From Neckera pumila (Eukaryota > Streptophyta > Bryopsida > Hypnales > Neckeraceae): a stretch of DNA of 64,000 nucleotides. Shown here piece after piece: positions 30,860 through 44,153 of this stretch (position 1 is its first letter; every line of letters starts with the position of its first letter). Both the position numbers and the translations under genes were made by a program. The notes under the pieces were generated by a model. That model had not been told where the DNA came from. It made no database searches and saw nothing but the letters and a program-made list of their open reading frames with translations. The stretch is from positions 2,480,001 through 2,544,000 of the forward strand of contig OZ018410.1 of the NCBI GenBank assembly GCA_963969595.1, in the 5' to 3' direction.

Positions 30860-32000
30860 TTAATGTCCACAACATCTTTTGGGGGTTATTTGTAGCAACA
30901 AAGAATACACCTATTGATCCAATGATCCAAGTATTTTGGTGACTACCTTGGTTACGGGGGTTGCATAGTTCTTCCAAGGTTAAGTTTGAGTTTCTTACCA
31001 CACTTTGCAATGGTTTTGGCATCTTGAGGTATTTGTGGAAAGCACGGTATGGGCGCTGTACACTCCAGAGAGCCATATCAGTTATTATCCCTGCGACCCT
31101 GACTGATGACTGTTCCAATTTCTTGTTAAATCCTAGGTCCCAACTCTTTTCTGCCTGCACACCCAGTCGATCATACGACGGAGTAGTTCTCAGGTCGGTT
31201 TCCCTGGCTGGGTTTGAAGTTATTGCATTGGCCAGAGCGGTCCTAACTTATGGGTAGCTCCTATAACTTCGACTGCGGTACTAGGGCTGTTTCCTAACTT
31301 ATTACTTCGTGACGGACGCTCCGACACCCCAGCCAGACAGATTCGAAGTCACGGACACTGGCAGGGACTCCAGCCAGAGCTCAGTCAGGTCCTCCTTTCA
31401 GTTCGCATGAATTTGCGTGTCAGCGTCCCAGCATGCTTGGCTTGCAAGCAACTGCCTGCAGTGCAGGGAGTGTCCGTCCGTCCTTCGCATGCACAGCGCC
31501 AGATTCGCAACGGTTTCCGGGGGGGGGTCCTCGGAGGCTCGCAGGCTCGGACGCTGATGACTGCGTGAGTGCCAGGGAGAGTCAAGGCTTGGAAAAGACC
31601 GAACTGATTATTGTAGTTTAACTTATGGTCCAATTTGGAGCTGGGGTCGCTCAACGTGAATCACCCGTGAATCAAATGCGGGGGTCTGACTGGTGGAACG
31701 AAGATACCGGAGTCCTCTACTGTAGACACAAAGGGCACTTTCCCAACTCCCCAAAATTGTTTCTTGGCTTGCATGAGTGGCCTCTATCCTTTCCCTCCTG
31801 CTGCGTACGAGAGCAGCTCCACCAGTGTAGCAAAATTTCAACACGGTGGAAAAGAAGGGGGCCCTGTTTATACGGACCCCCTCGCTTGGCTCCTTGGGAA
31901 AACGCTGAAATGTTTTATTTTCCACGCATGATCAAATTTGCAAATTTGGAATTCATATTTGCAATCAGAGGCTCCAAATTAGCTTGGAGAAGTATATAAT
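30860..32000. other. GC-rich island without recognised gene
   Basis: Much richer in GC than its surroundings, notably 31.2-31.95 kb, with a G9 run at 31521-31529. Short frames exist on both strands, but none resembles a known protein. It may be a decayed gene, a promoter island or part of an unrecognised element. Confidence 0.4.
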
Positions 32001-34302
32001 CAAGGTAAATTAATCAAGTACAAAACATGGGCTTTTTCTTAACTTGCACCCTGGGAATGACTTGGAAGAGCCGAGCGAGTGGGGCTAGTTCACCCCAACC
32101 TTTATTTGGTGGATCACTTGTTTGCTCCACCTTTGTAACTTACTAGTAAGAGTTGATTGTAAAGTTTGACTTATATTTGTAAACTGGTGTCAGAGGAAGA
32201 TTTAACTGATAATAGTCCATAATAAACACGACACCAAATTCTATCAATTTGGAGGTCTAGTACTCCAACAAGTTTTGTCCCCGGTTTTGTCTTGTGTTTT
32301 TCCCAAATTTTGGCTCCTCGTCCTGCGGTCCTGCCTTGATGAATTTGAGTCTCTCGACATTGAGTTTTCAATCTTGTTAGGTACAATCATGCAAAATTTC
32401 ATATAAACTTCATGTAAATATAGAGTCTAGGGTCGTTGCAAGAAACGCCGTCCACTTTTGGTCCATTTTGGCCTGTTTTTGAGTACTCATGAGATTTTGC
32501 TTATGAATTTTTTAAAATAATATAAAATAAGGACAATTAGTACAAGACTAAAATTAGGATATCCCCAAAATTTCAGATCTAAAAAAAATCTAGATCAAAA
32601 GTTATTCACAAAAAAGAGTGAGCTGAAATTTTGAAGAAAATACATACTTTGAAGTTTTAATTTGTAAAAAATAGGAAAAAAGAAGTTCAAAGAAAGTAAA
32701 AATAGAACATTTGGGAAGACTTCATGGAGAAGAAATTTGACCAAAAAATTGATCTTGAAGTCATCTAAAATGTTCAGAACTGCGCGCACAAGAGAGCCCT
32801 CTTTGCATGGACGTAGACAACACAAAATAAAATATTTTTTAATGCCCCTTGGTAGAAACATGAATTCCTACTATGCAAATAGACCATAGAAATTTCAGCT
32901 CTAAACCATTAAATTTGAGTACTCCTTATTATTCAAAACCCCTAAATCGCAAAACGTGACAAATTAGTTAAATTGAAATTTAAATATAAAATGATTTTTA
33001 AAAATTTCTAAAAAATATGAGATATGATTAACCTCAAGACAGACATCTCCAATAAAAAATTCAAGTTCATGCAAGTTATGCTTTAAAAGTTATTGCAAAA
33101 AGAAGCTTCCACAAGCTCCTTGTGACAATTCAACAGGACCGCTGTTTTTTGCAATGACCCTCTAGTTTACTCTAAATCTATACTCCCTCCCTCCCGATAT
33201 AAATAATGGGTTTCCTAGAAATGGCTAGATTAACGCGTGGGTTGCTCCTATTTTAAAGGAATTGCATAGTTATTGTACCTTCTATAAATTATAAAAGCCC
33301 ACTAGGTGTGAAAGAATAGAAGTCAACTAGTAAAGTGGCGCATGTTGAAAATAGGTGGCAAAAGTGACAAATTTTTGCCCTTTTGGAAACTGCTCTAGTG
33401 GTATTAGTTTTGATCATTCTCCAAGCAATGTTGCTGCAATGGTGTCCATTGATGTCCTCTGTATTCAATATTGACAATGTCTTGTAATTCAACTCAAGGA
33501 AATTCTCAATAAGACAAATGTTAGAAGCAAGCTTTGGATATTTTTTGAAATGAATTCTTCACCTCTGCTTGATTAGAAGTTGTATTTTGATTCCCTTTGT
33601 AGGAATTGAATTGCTATATAGTATTTGGAGCATGATATATGTGGATTCTTTTGCTTTAGGGCGTTCAAACTAGCTTCAATTGTTGTCCATCAAGTTGTGG
33701 AGAGCCAATGTCAAATTTAATTGGGACATGTATATTTAGAAACCCTGGATTTATTTTGGGACAAAGGAAATACAATGTAAGGAAGTTAAGTGAATTGTCA
33801 ATAACATGTCATTTTTTGTTGATTTTTGGTGCAATGAAGAAATATTTTTATTCAAAATCCAAATAGTGAAAAATTAGAGACAAACACTTAGAATATATGT
33901 GGGAAAAATTTCAAGAACTTCGACTTTATAGATGTAAGATAGTAGGGCTTGAAGTTAGAAGAATTTGATTTTTGCTTGAAATTGAATGAAACATAGCTAA
34001 TTAAGTCCGTTGACTCCTCTTAGAATGAATTTCTACACTAAAATTTTATTTTGGAGAAACTATTTTATGCCACACTTTATTAGTTACATCTATGCCAAGT
34101 TTCAAAAGTCTATGATTGATGATTTTAGGAAAATGTTCCAAATAGCCTAAGTTCCCCAAATATTCTTGGGCAACTTTTGATTTAAATACCCAATTGGAAA
34201 GAAAATTATATTCCTACCAATCTGAAAATTTTGTGAACAACCAATGTGAAAATTGGCTACGTAGAAACGGCTACCTGAGTTTTGAACTGTTTGTTGAACA
34301 AC
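32001..34302. other. AT-rich spacer
   Basis: No gene recognised. Part of 33.8-34.3 kb resembles the interior of the TTAA-type elements at 16-19 kb. Confidence 0.5.
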
Positions 34303-34325
34303 TCTTGGTCCTTTAGGAGTTAACT
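34303..34325. repeat. Right terminus of a TTAA-type element
   Basis: CTTGGTCCTTTAGGAGTTAAC is the reverse complement of the TTAACCCCTAAAGGACC terminus. The matching left end was not located with confidence (it should lie to the left). Confidence 0.5.
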
Positions 34326-34329
34326 TCCA

Positions 34330-36600
34330 ACTAATTACCATTCTTCTTGTGTGTAAAACTCAAATATATTTTTCATTTATTATGGCATATAAAATTACTA
34401 TTTATAGAAATAAAATGGTACAAGGCAAAGTTGCCACCTTCCATAAATAAGTAACTTTTGTGATAAGAAAGTGAATTTAGAGTCAAATCCAAGCATTCAT
34501 TGCACACTTCCCATCCAAGATTTGCCATTGTCTAGGATTTGATGTATAAGTGACAATACCCTTAGAGCATTTGCACTAGTGCAAGAAAATTTCATCAACA
34601 CAAAAAATTGTTGTTGAATTTGGAGGGCCTACCACGTCTTCATTCTTCTTAGACTATTTATTGTAATATACATACTTCTGGACAAGTGAAAACCTTTGGG
34701 TGTGCAAAAGTAGAAAGTTAACTATCATTTTATGATGAATTATTAATTGTAGACAAAAAAGTTGTGCTAAAAAGGATTGTTGGCCCTTCAAAATTAGTGG
34801 GTCACAACACAATTTTTCCTCTATTGGAATGATTACGAGCGCCAAATTTGCGGCATTCAAGTACACGAAATTCTAAGAAATGAGAGATTTAGGTTTCAAG
34901 GCACCAAATTTTAAAAAACGCCAATGTCATGAGTTTTTTTTAATACAACAATATTGACATTTCAAAGAAAATTTACAGATGGATCCAAGTACATTGGCAT
35001 ATTTTTCATTCAAAATTTAGAGATCTTAAGGCCATCTTACATAAATGGATGAAGATGTTTTAAAGGTTTTCAACTTTGGCACGTTTTGTCAAGTCCTAAT
35101 TAGAAGCACTTCAGAGTGTTCAAACATAGTGCAAATTGAGGCCAAAATGGTCCAAACATTTAGAAGTTCCAAATATATTTTTTACCTTAGAAAGATGGTA
35201 TAGAAGATTTGCATCCAATGGATGACTTCTAAGATTATTGAATGTACAAAGAATGCACACACCCATAATGATTGGATGTGTGCATTATTGTAATAGGCCT
35301 CTTCCCTTCAAGATTAATTTTGATTGAAACAAATTTATACTTATGTTTGTGTAATTTGTTTTTAGGTTTGGTTGGAGATTTATATCATGGACATCTATGG
35401 CATTTCATATAGATGAATGGAGTGATGGATGAACTTACACTAACTATATTTTATTTTGGCCAAAATAATATAGTAGATAAGATTGATTGGATAATCAAAA
35501 CCAAACAAACAATTTAAATATTGCAATTAGACAACTCCAAGATGTTTAGATGTGAATTTAAGTATGTAAACAAACTCTAAATGATAGAAAATGCATTGTA
35601 GTTAGACAATTTCAAACTGTAGATGTTGAGATTACGTTAGACAATTTTATATAAGATGATATTTGTGATGATAATTTTTTAGAAAGATACATAGTCAATT
35701 ATTGATAGAATCAAATATTGAACCCTCAAATTAAAAAAAGTTTTTGTAAAATCTTCTCAAATCATGAAAGGTTTTAATTTCCAATGTATCAAAAATAAAT
35801 CAAACTCTAACATTTGGTGCATTTACAAAGTTATATTTGAGCACCAATTTTAAAGCATTTATTGATAGATTCACATTGTCATTTTAAATTGTCCTATAAG
35901 ATATCTTGTATGATTTAAGGTTTTCAAAAAATTATAAATTTATGTGGATTTTGTATTAGAAATTTAAAAATAGTATGGCTATGAATCATATTTATAAAAA
36001 GATGTTGGTGCAATTTTCGTGTAAGCTAACAAGAGGATAGTTTAAAATATCATGTTTTTAAATATAAAACCTTTTTTTTAGTCTTACAATCATCAAATGG
36101 ATTATGTACAAGTATTTTACAAACTTAGGCTTTGAATTTGAGCTTAAAATTATAATTGTTGATTTTCAAACATGTTTCAAAAATGACATTTTAGTAGAAA
36201 TGCACTTACTAAATATTATGTAGTTCAACAAATTCTAGAAACTGGTACTACTTCACTAGAAAAAGGTCCTTAATAATTAGAATTATAGTATTGTAGGATT
36301 ATTTTTGCTCAAGTCAATACCAATTATTTTAATTTGTATGGTAGTGTGCCACCCATTGGCACCATTTATTATATACATAAATAAAAAATCGGATTCTATT
36401 TGCTAATGCCACAAAGCTAGTATGTAGAACGTTCATCTTCAATAATGATTTTGGAAGATGGATATCATGTCATTTTGTGTATCCTTGTAGAAAATAACCT
36501 ATTGAAAAACATACATTAGAGGAGTTTTGGGGGCCCTTGACGACTATTTCAGGCCCGTTCCCCAGTCTGTTCAGATTCAAGGAACGATGGTATAGGCGTG
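34330..36600. other. AT-rich spacer
   Basis: No gene, boundary or array recognised. Confidence 0.55.
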
Positions 36601-36608
36601 TCAGATTT

Positions 36609-36697
36609 AAAACAAAAACAAAAACAAAAACAAAAACAAAAACAAACAAAAAACAAAACATATCATTTTAACCAATTTTTTTTTTTTTTTTTTTTTT
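36609..36697. repeat. (AAAAC)n run followed by T22
   Basis: An AAAAC pentanucleotide repeat at 36609-36660 and a run of 22 T at 36676-36697. Confidence 0.9.
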
Positions 36698-38327
36698 CAA
36701 AATTGATGTGGAAATTGCTTGGCTACGTTAGCCTGGCCTTTTAGTAGTGTCGCAGCATTTCTGTAGAGTTCCCACAGTCCGGGAACTTGAAGTCTCTTAG
36801 GAGGCCCGAAATCCTCTAATGATTCTAACCTAACTTTCAAGAATAATATTACAAGTAGATGGTAGTGTAGACATGTAATTTTATATTAATGGAAAAGAGA
36901 TTCCTATCCTTTTTAATCAGAGTAAGAATTATGTTTGATTTTAATAATCAATGATAAATTATTAGAACATATGCTAGCTAAAAGACAAGAATTATAGTGG
37001 TATTGGCAATTTATGGTTACCAATGCACTTTACACTTAAATTTTTTTTTTGTTTCTTTAATTTTTGATTGCCTTTGATGGAGTCTTTGCAATAGAAGAAA
37101 AGGTTCATATCTAAAGCAATTTACACATTGTAATTGGAGTTTAAGAAAGTGCCAATCTAAGCCCATTTTATATTAGGTTATATAAAGGAAGAATGATTAA
37201 GGCTTAAAATGGAAGAGAAAATGGTATGGAATCTGGAATATCCTAAATTGGATAAGTTTTTATAGTCTCTAGAATATTGTGGTAAGAAATTCTCTTGAGG
37301 TTGTCGCTCTGGATTTTAAGGTGACAAAGCCATTTTAGCAAAGTTGATTGGTCCTTCTTTGTCCTCTTTGATGTTGTTTATTGGCGTAAATGTTGTTTTA
37401 TCAAAGATATTATATAATTGCAATTTTTGCTATTAGAATGCAATTACTAGTTGAAAAAAAGCATACAAACTAGCATACTCTTCTGCTTTGGATGATTTTC
37501 TTTAAATATTTGTTAACAAAATTGTATTGATTTGGACATATTTGGTTGCCTAATATGTTGAATTTTTCTAGTGGAAATGAACATTGGTCTTAGGAATTGC
37601 TTTTTTGTTGTATTGTATATAAAATTTAATTGAAATAATTGGTGTTGGACTATTCAAAAACTTAATTAATTAGATTTGATTTTTGAAGGATTGTTTTAGA
37701 TTGTTGTTGATTTTAAGCAAGTCTTAATAGCTTTATATTTCTCATTTATTTTTTGAAGATTCTAATGTAGCTTTTATGTGACATGGCTTGAATATTTTTT
37801 TTTGTTCTTTAGATAGTAAAAAGATATTGTGTTTTAGTTTATTTATTTTAATAGTCTTGTATACGACAAGTCTCTAGATGCAATTAAGTCTTTTATCCAA
37901 TCCATAATTATCAATGATATAAAAGATATGAGGTTTTATTTTGTAGGAAAATAAAATAAAAGATACCATCTATGGTTGACTTTGGGCTTAATTTTTACAA
38001 TTCCAAAAAATAAAAGGTTATAAATTTTTATATAGTTTGTTAAATTATTTTTATTGTTGTAATTATCAAAATTAACTCCATGTTAAAGCTGCTATCAACT
38101 CTTTTCCCTTGACATCTACTATAGCGTTTCTTTATACTAAATATTTTTTAAGGAAAAAGAATTTGTTCTTTTTTTGTCAGCTTTTTTTCAAAAGATTCTT
38201 ATGTCAGTTCTCCAACACTATTAACTTGCTTAAGTGGTAGATTACATATATGGTTTCATAAAAGTCTTTAGAGACAAAATGCCGATACTTTTGGGAAGAA
38301 TTATTAAAATTTAGTTTTTGAAGTTCA
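36698..38327. other. AT-rich spacer
   Basis: No gene recognised. Confidence 0.55.
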
Positions 38328-38700
38328 CATTGGAGAAAAATTTAGCCTTCTGGAGGGCCTTTCCAGATTGACATGCCAAGCTATTTCAAGCTTGGCCTAT
38401 CAAGCTGGAAAAATATCCCCGGTGAGAAGTCAAAGTATATGACTGCTTGTTGAAGCAGTCAGATTTTGCAATCTTTTTTATTTATTTATTTTAAGAATTA
38501 AAAAAAAATTATTTGTATTTTTTTATAATTATAATTATTAAATTTTTATTTGTAAATTTGGATTCTTGCGCCACTATTAATGTAGTTTCAATTGAGCTGA
38601 AAGAGGGGAAAAAATAGTTTTCAGCCCCTTAAAACTAAATTTTAGGGTACTAAAGGGGGTTGGGGAGAGGCCGTCTGGAGGGCTGATTTTTTCTCTAATG
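38328..38700. mobile_element. MITE family M1, copy 2
   Basis: 373 bases. Terminal inverted repeats (CATTGGAGAAAAATTTAGCC against the reverse complement CATTAGAGAAAAAATCAGCC). The interior has the TTTCAAGCTTGGCC segment also seen in copy 1 and a perfect 8-bp hairpin at 38441-38460 (GACTGCTT/AAGCAGTC). Non-coding. Confidence 0.75.
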
Positions 38701-40614
38701 AGAATTAGGATCTAACAACTGGATGGTTTTCTACTTGAAAAATTTCAAGAGATATACTTCAAGTCTTCATCAAGTTGGAAACAATATCCCAAAAGACTAT
38801 TGAATGTATAATTTTAATGTTTTTTACATTATGTTTAGAATATATTTTTGTAAGGGAGTTTTGGCCTTCTAAGGTGGTGAAATTTTAGACGGTAATATTT
38901 CCATTTTCATAATGTTTGCTTTGTAAGAACTTATTAAATAGATAGCATGGTCATTTGCATGGTATTTTTTCACTTTATAGAACTGAAGGTCACTAAAACA
39001 TTTAAAATAAGTTGTATATTTACGTATTTTTAATAGTTACAAGTTTTCATCTCTATTCTATGTAAATCCTAGCTGTTGAATTTTAACTAGGAAGTGAGAA
39101 GAAAAAAAAGATGCCCTTTGGTAGTCAAGGTCTTTCTTCAATTGCTAATTCTCATAGTTGTACTTCTATTGCAAAGGGTCCATCCATAAAACTCCAAAAA
39201 AAAAATATATATATATATCAAAAGAAAGAAAAGAATATTGAACAAAAAGAATAAATATCAAATATGTTGTTTTCAAAAATTCTTTAAAAATCAAATTTCC
39301 TTCTCTGTTTTGAATTCATTGTATTCTATTAGAAATTGCAAATGAATGATAAAACTGGTCTTTTGGCCATGAGACTTAGTCACTCTTGAAAGCCCATGAA
39401 TAATATATTAAAAATTAAAAATTAAAAATTACAATCTTTTGTTGCCCTGCTCAAATCTTTTACTAGTATAGTTGCATATGGAATGATCTCTTTGGCCTAT
39501 TTAATATCTAAATTATGATTTTTTGATGAAATTTTAAGATATAGAGAAGAAAATGTTGTATTTTTAGTCAATTATAATTTCAAAGGATTTTCTTAGCTGA
39601 TTTCAATAAGATTATATTTAGATTCTAATTCTCAAAATTGAATGATAAACGATTGATGGTTCTTTTTAAAAATAATAGTAGTGGTGATACAAAACTTCAA
39701 ATTTCATATGTAACAAATAATTACCATCCATGCTATATAATTATTAGACATTTCTTAAATAATAACTCATGTAAGACACTTGTTTGATGTTTTCCCCTCT
39801 TATTATATCTTTGGTTCTCTAGTGTTGGTAGAACCTAGATGATACTAATTAAACTTTAAATAATCAATAGTTCTATATTTACCACCTTAACGGAGTCTAT
39901 CCTAATTAAATGTCAAATCATCATAAATAGAAGTATAGAAAGTTTGAGTTTTAATTTCTTCATTAGTATTAAAAGAAATATAGTCTATGCAAACTAAAGA
40001 ATGACCTCCAAGAACATTCATACCACCAATCAATTTAGACCAATTATTTGTCTTCTCATAATAATTTTCCTTATCTATTGTAAATATGCTATGTGTTCAC
40101 TAGTTCAATGTTTTTTTCATTCAATTATAGAGAATAAGCTTTGTTGAGGCTTCAAAATTGAGGTGATTTTTCAAGGAATTATTTGCTCAAAATGGACAAT
40201 TTTTTTGAGAGAATATTTGATAATACACTCTTTTTATTTTGATGTGATGAAACACATGGCGTTACTATTTAGACAAATTTATACATTTTTTGATGAGTAC
40301 GTGAATTTTCATCTTTATGTTGAATATTTCATCAATGTAAATAGCTACATCAACCTGGTGAAGATTGAAGTTTGTGTTTTATACTACCTATAAACCATTA
40401 CCAATAGTTCCATAATTCAATTTAGAGAAGGTTTTGCAACAAAATTAGAATTTTAAGTACTAATTCAAATTTCCACCATGTTGTAATCATAAATTATACA
40501 ACGTTCATCTATTTAGCTACTTTTTACCATTTCCTTACACCCAGATTTCAAAGGATTGCCCTTCTTTGTAGGATAATGCCATGAGAAGGGCATTTCACAA
40601 GAAACTATACTTTG
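38701..40614. other. AT-rich spacer
   Basis: No gene recognised. Small ATAT and AATTA microsatellites near 39.2 and 39.4 kb. Confidence 0.55.
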
Positions 40615-41199
40615 CATTAGAGAAAAATCCAGCCCTCTGGAAGATTGCTCCATGGACCCCTTTAGTATCCTAAAAATTAGTTTTAAGGGGTTGAAAAAAT
40701 ATTTTTTTCCCTATTTCTGCACAACATTTTCTGCTATGACAGTGGCGCAGGAATCAAAATTCATGAGTAAAAAACTAACAATAATTAAAAAAATAATAAT
40801 CTTAAAAAAAAATTCAAAAAAAATCAAAAATTCAAAAAATTCAAAAAATTTGCAAAATCTGACTGCTCTAATGAGCAGACATACACCCTGACTACTCACA
40901 AAGAGCACTTTTTACTATAAGAGAAAGGGATGTTTTAAATAGTGTCCTAGACATCACGTCTTTTAAGTAACGTCTTTTAAGTAAGTTTTTAAGAGATTTT
41001 TTACTAAAAAGACAATCTTTTTGGTAAAATTTTATTTTAAAACTTTATTAAAAGACGTTATTTAAAAGACGTGATGTCTAGGACACTACTTAAGACACCC
41101 CTTTTTCTTATAGTGTTTCCAAGTTGACAGGCCATGCATGAAATAGCATGGCATGGCAACTTGGAACGGCCCTTCTATGGGCTGAAATTATTTCTAATG
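40615..41199. mobile_element. MITE family M1, copy 3 (opposite orientation, interrupted)
   Basis: 585 bases, of which 206 are a nested insertion and its duplicated target; without it the length is 379, close to copy 2. It runs in the opposite orientation to copy 2 and has the matching hairpin at 40861-40880. Confidence 0.75.
40913..41115. mobile_element. CACTA-type MITE nested in M1 copy 3
   Basis: 203 bases with inverted repeats of about 68 bases. The right end, read inwards, is CACTATAAGAAAAAGGGG, fitting the CACTA superfamily terminus; the left end has T in place of the first C. Flanked by the 3-bp duplication TTT (40910-40912 and 41116-41118), the CACTA target-site length. Non-coding and non-autonomous. 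Confidence 0.8.
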
Positions 41200-41446
41200 A
41201 AGGCTTTGTCCTTCACTTTATTGAATAATATTCAACTCAAACTAATTTATATGGAGGCAAATTTTTCTAAATGTATACTTTCTAGGTGTGCCTAAATCTA
41301 TAGCCATTGTAATGGGCTCTTAAAGAGGTGCCCTTAGTCAATCACAAAATAAAGACAACCTTTACACTCCTAGAATTAAATGTATGTAACAAATATGCAT
41401 GTAGTATGGATTTCCTCTTGCACATGTAGCTTTTGTCAATGCCAAG

Positions 41447-41469
41447 CCCCCCCCCCCCCCCCCCCCCCC
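41447..41469. repeat. C23 homopolymer
   Basis: An uninterrupted run of 23 C in AT-rich sequence. The length may be imprecise in the assembly. Confidence 0.9.
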
Positions 41470-43463
41470 TTCCCTTACGTCTAGAAACAATACCTTCCAT
41501 GAAACAAGACACTTTGTTCTATATTGCCTCCAACTAAATGCCAACATTTAAAAATTGGTAGGCTAGGTGTTTGTTCAATTTTTGGACAACTCACATCCCT
41601 TGCAATTAGAATTTAATCTTAGATGGATGTCTTAAGGGGATCCCTACAAGGCATCTAACTGACGGTACATAAATATTTATATAGTATTTTTATATAAGGG
41701 GAAGTGGTTCAAATCGGACCTTCCATGATTGGAGAATACTACTCGTCTGTTCTTCTAGACTTCCTTCTTGTTCTTTCCATTATGGGAGGCCCTGTGCAAA
41801 CATCCCCCCGCAATACATGAAAATTTGGATGAAGTTACGATGAAGGTTGAGGACGTCAATACTAGGAGCCACACTACCAAACAAGAGTGTTTTCAGCAAT
41901 TATTTGACACTAAAGTGTCAAAAATACATCACTAAAAATCTTATTTTTTAGCACTATAGTATCAAAAAAAGTATTGAACCTAATACATTAACCTCCAATG
42001 ATCCAAGCGACCATTTTTGGTCACTATCCCTCTTTTTTGAGCTTTTTATTATCAAATTTTGAGTTTTTAAGAAATAAAAGTAATTTCTAAAAAAAAGATT
42101 GTGTAATCAATTCAATACCAATAGTTCCATCAAATTCCAATTTAGACTCCATTTTGTGGAGGTATCCAAGGTCAAGTGGTGTAGTACAGTTAGAAGTTCA
42201 TTTTTTGGATTTAGTTTGAGCGTGGACTGATAAGTTAGCCAACCAATGTGAATTCTTACCTTCTCACAATGGATAGGATTACCTCAAAAAGGGTAGATCT
42301 AAGGAGTTCAAGGAGAAGACAAGAGTCCTATTTTTTTTCTTACAAACACTACTCCCATTTCACTGACCACTCTGCATTGCAAGCTCTACCATGAATTGAA
42401 AAATGCTTGGATAATTTTGCAAATTTTTACATGTGCATTTTTCAATTCTCTTATCTTTCATTGAGCACAAAAAGACATCATTTTGAAATGTTCTCACAAA
42501 GTTATGCTCTTTCAAAGTGCACTACCATGTATTTCCAGTGATCCAAATAAAACTTCAAATTTAAAAACTTGCTAAACTATGAAGTCAAATAACCTGAAAT
42601 TTTTGAGGTGCTGACCTTTAGTATGGAATTCAAGATCGTATGGTTACATTCTATCCAGTCTCTGGGTAAATGAGCAAAAAATCAATTTGTTCTTGGCAGT
42701 TTTGGCCCATTTTGAAAGTACACCCTCTGTAGGTCATTAGGGATTAAAAGCACTGTTGAAAAAAAGAATCAAAAAAATGTTGGAAAGAGTATCAAGAACA
42801 AAGCCCCAAAACAATATTTTTTGGAGTTTAAAGGTTTGCTTGGAATGCCTGCCTTAAGTTTTGAAGTTGTACAAATGGTCCCTTCTTTTTTTAGACTACC
42901 GAACTACCTACCCAAAATTTATGGACTGCCTCTCCCTACTCGAGCTGCCCAAATAACCTTAGACAACTAATACGCAAAGGATGGGATTTGAACCCTTTCA
43001 CCTTATGGTTAGCTATGCAAAGTTTTAGTGTCTTACAACATTTGTACAATTGGAGATTTTTTTATAACTTATATGAGAGGACATGCCTATTTAACAATTC
43101 TTATTTCATTAATTTCCTTTTTTCAAGGTGTACAACCACTCAAAATATTTTTTTCTTAAATTTACTTAAAAAGCAAGAAGAAGCTAAATCAAACCCAACT
43201 TGTTTCATATTTTTTGAACCTTTGTGCAATTAGTTATGAATTTTCAAAGTGAAGTATTTTTTTTCTTACACTCTTTCCCACACGCTTTTTGACACTCTTT
43301 TCCACATTAGAAATCTTCATCACATTTTATCGACACTCAAATGCCGGTAAAATTTTTGGACACAAATTTCAATAGTCAAAAACCAGGTGTTAAAAAGTGT
43401 TGGAAAACTGTTGAAACCAACAGCCTTCTTTGGTAGCGCCAGTGAGGAGTTTTCAGGGTTTTA
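41470..43463. other. AT-rich spacer
   Basis: No gene recognised. A perfect small hairpin (TTTGACACT/AGTGTCAAA) lies at 41903-41922. The 42.5-42.75 kb part resembles 58.8-59.05 kb. Confidence 0.5.
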
Positions 43464-44153
43464 TTAACCCCTAAATGCCCAAGGCCTGTTTTGGGGTTCC
43501 TGGAATTTGCTCTAAACTGAACAAAATGCCAACATTTTGATAAATTGTATCAATTTTTTTTGAATTGTAACCGTACAAATTCAAAATGGACATGTTAGAG
43601 ATCTCATAGGAAAAGAAAAACACAACAATTTCACTTATGGAGTGAAAGATTATAATGTTTGACCATGAGGGTCCTAAAATTGCAAAAATCTTTCAATCTT
43701 CTTTATACAAGTCAAATCTAAAAAGTTGGTGACCAAAAACTATGAAGTTAAAGGGCCTAACTTGTATTACCCCGATCAATTTATGGCTTCTTAAAATCTT
43801 CTCTACAATTTTCTTAAATGAATTTTGAATGTAATTTTTTCTCCAAGATCTAGTGTATTTGAGGCTCATTTCCAAGAACTCTCAACACTATGGGAAGTCA
43901 AGATTGCAATGGGTACCCTTGTACAAAAACTTGAATAGAAGAATCACTATCATTTATTTTCAAGATCAAATTTTTAATACTAAAATTAGGTTTTGAGAAG
44001 AACTTTTGAAAAATATAAACTACTAAAAATAGCATTTTGGTTAGGTTTTATTTAGCTTCAAAGTTTTGCCAGGCTTTTAGGGTTCGGTGCGCACTGCCAG
44101 GGTTTTAGGGTTTTAGGGTTCGGTGCCACCGGTCTTGGGCATTTAGGGGTTAA
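43464..44153. mobile_element. TTAA-flanked element with 20-bp perfect terminal inverted repeats
   Basis: The left end is TTAACCCCTAAATGCCCAAG and the right end is its exact reverse complement; similarity continues for five more bases with three mismatches. If TTAA is the duplicated target, the element starts CCCCTAAATG, a layout like piggyBac (TTAA target, CCC-start ends). It is 690 bases, with no transposase. Related inner sequence recurs at 52.68 and, reversed, at 59.4-59.53 kb. Confidence 0.75.

Noticed and set aside
41690..41740. tRNA-like B-box (GGTTCAAATC)
   Set aside because: No matching A-box, acceptor stem or anticodon arm could be folded around it.
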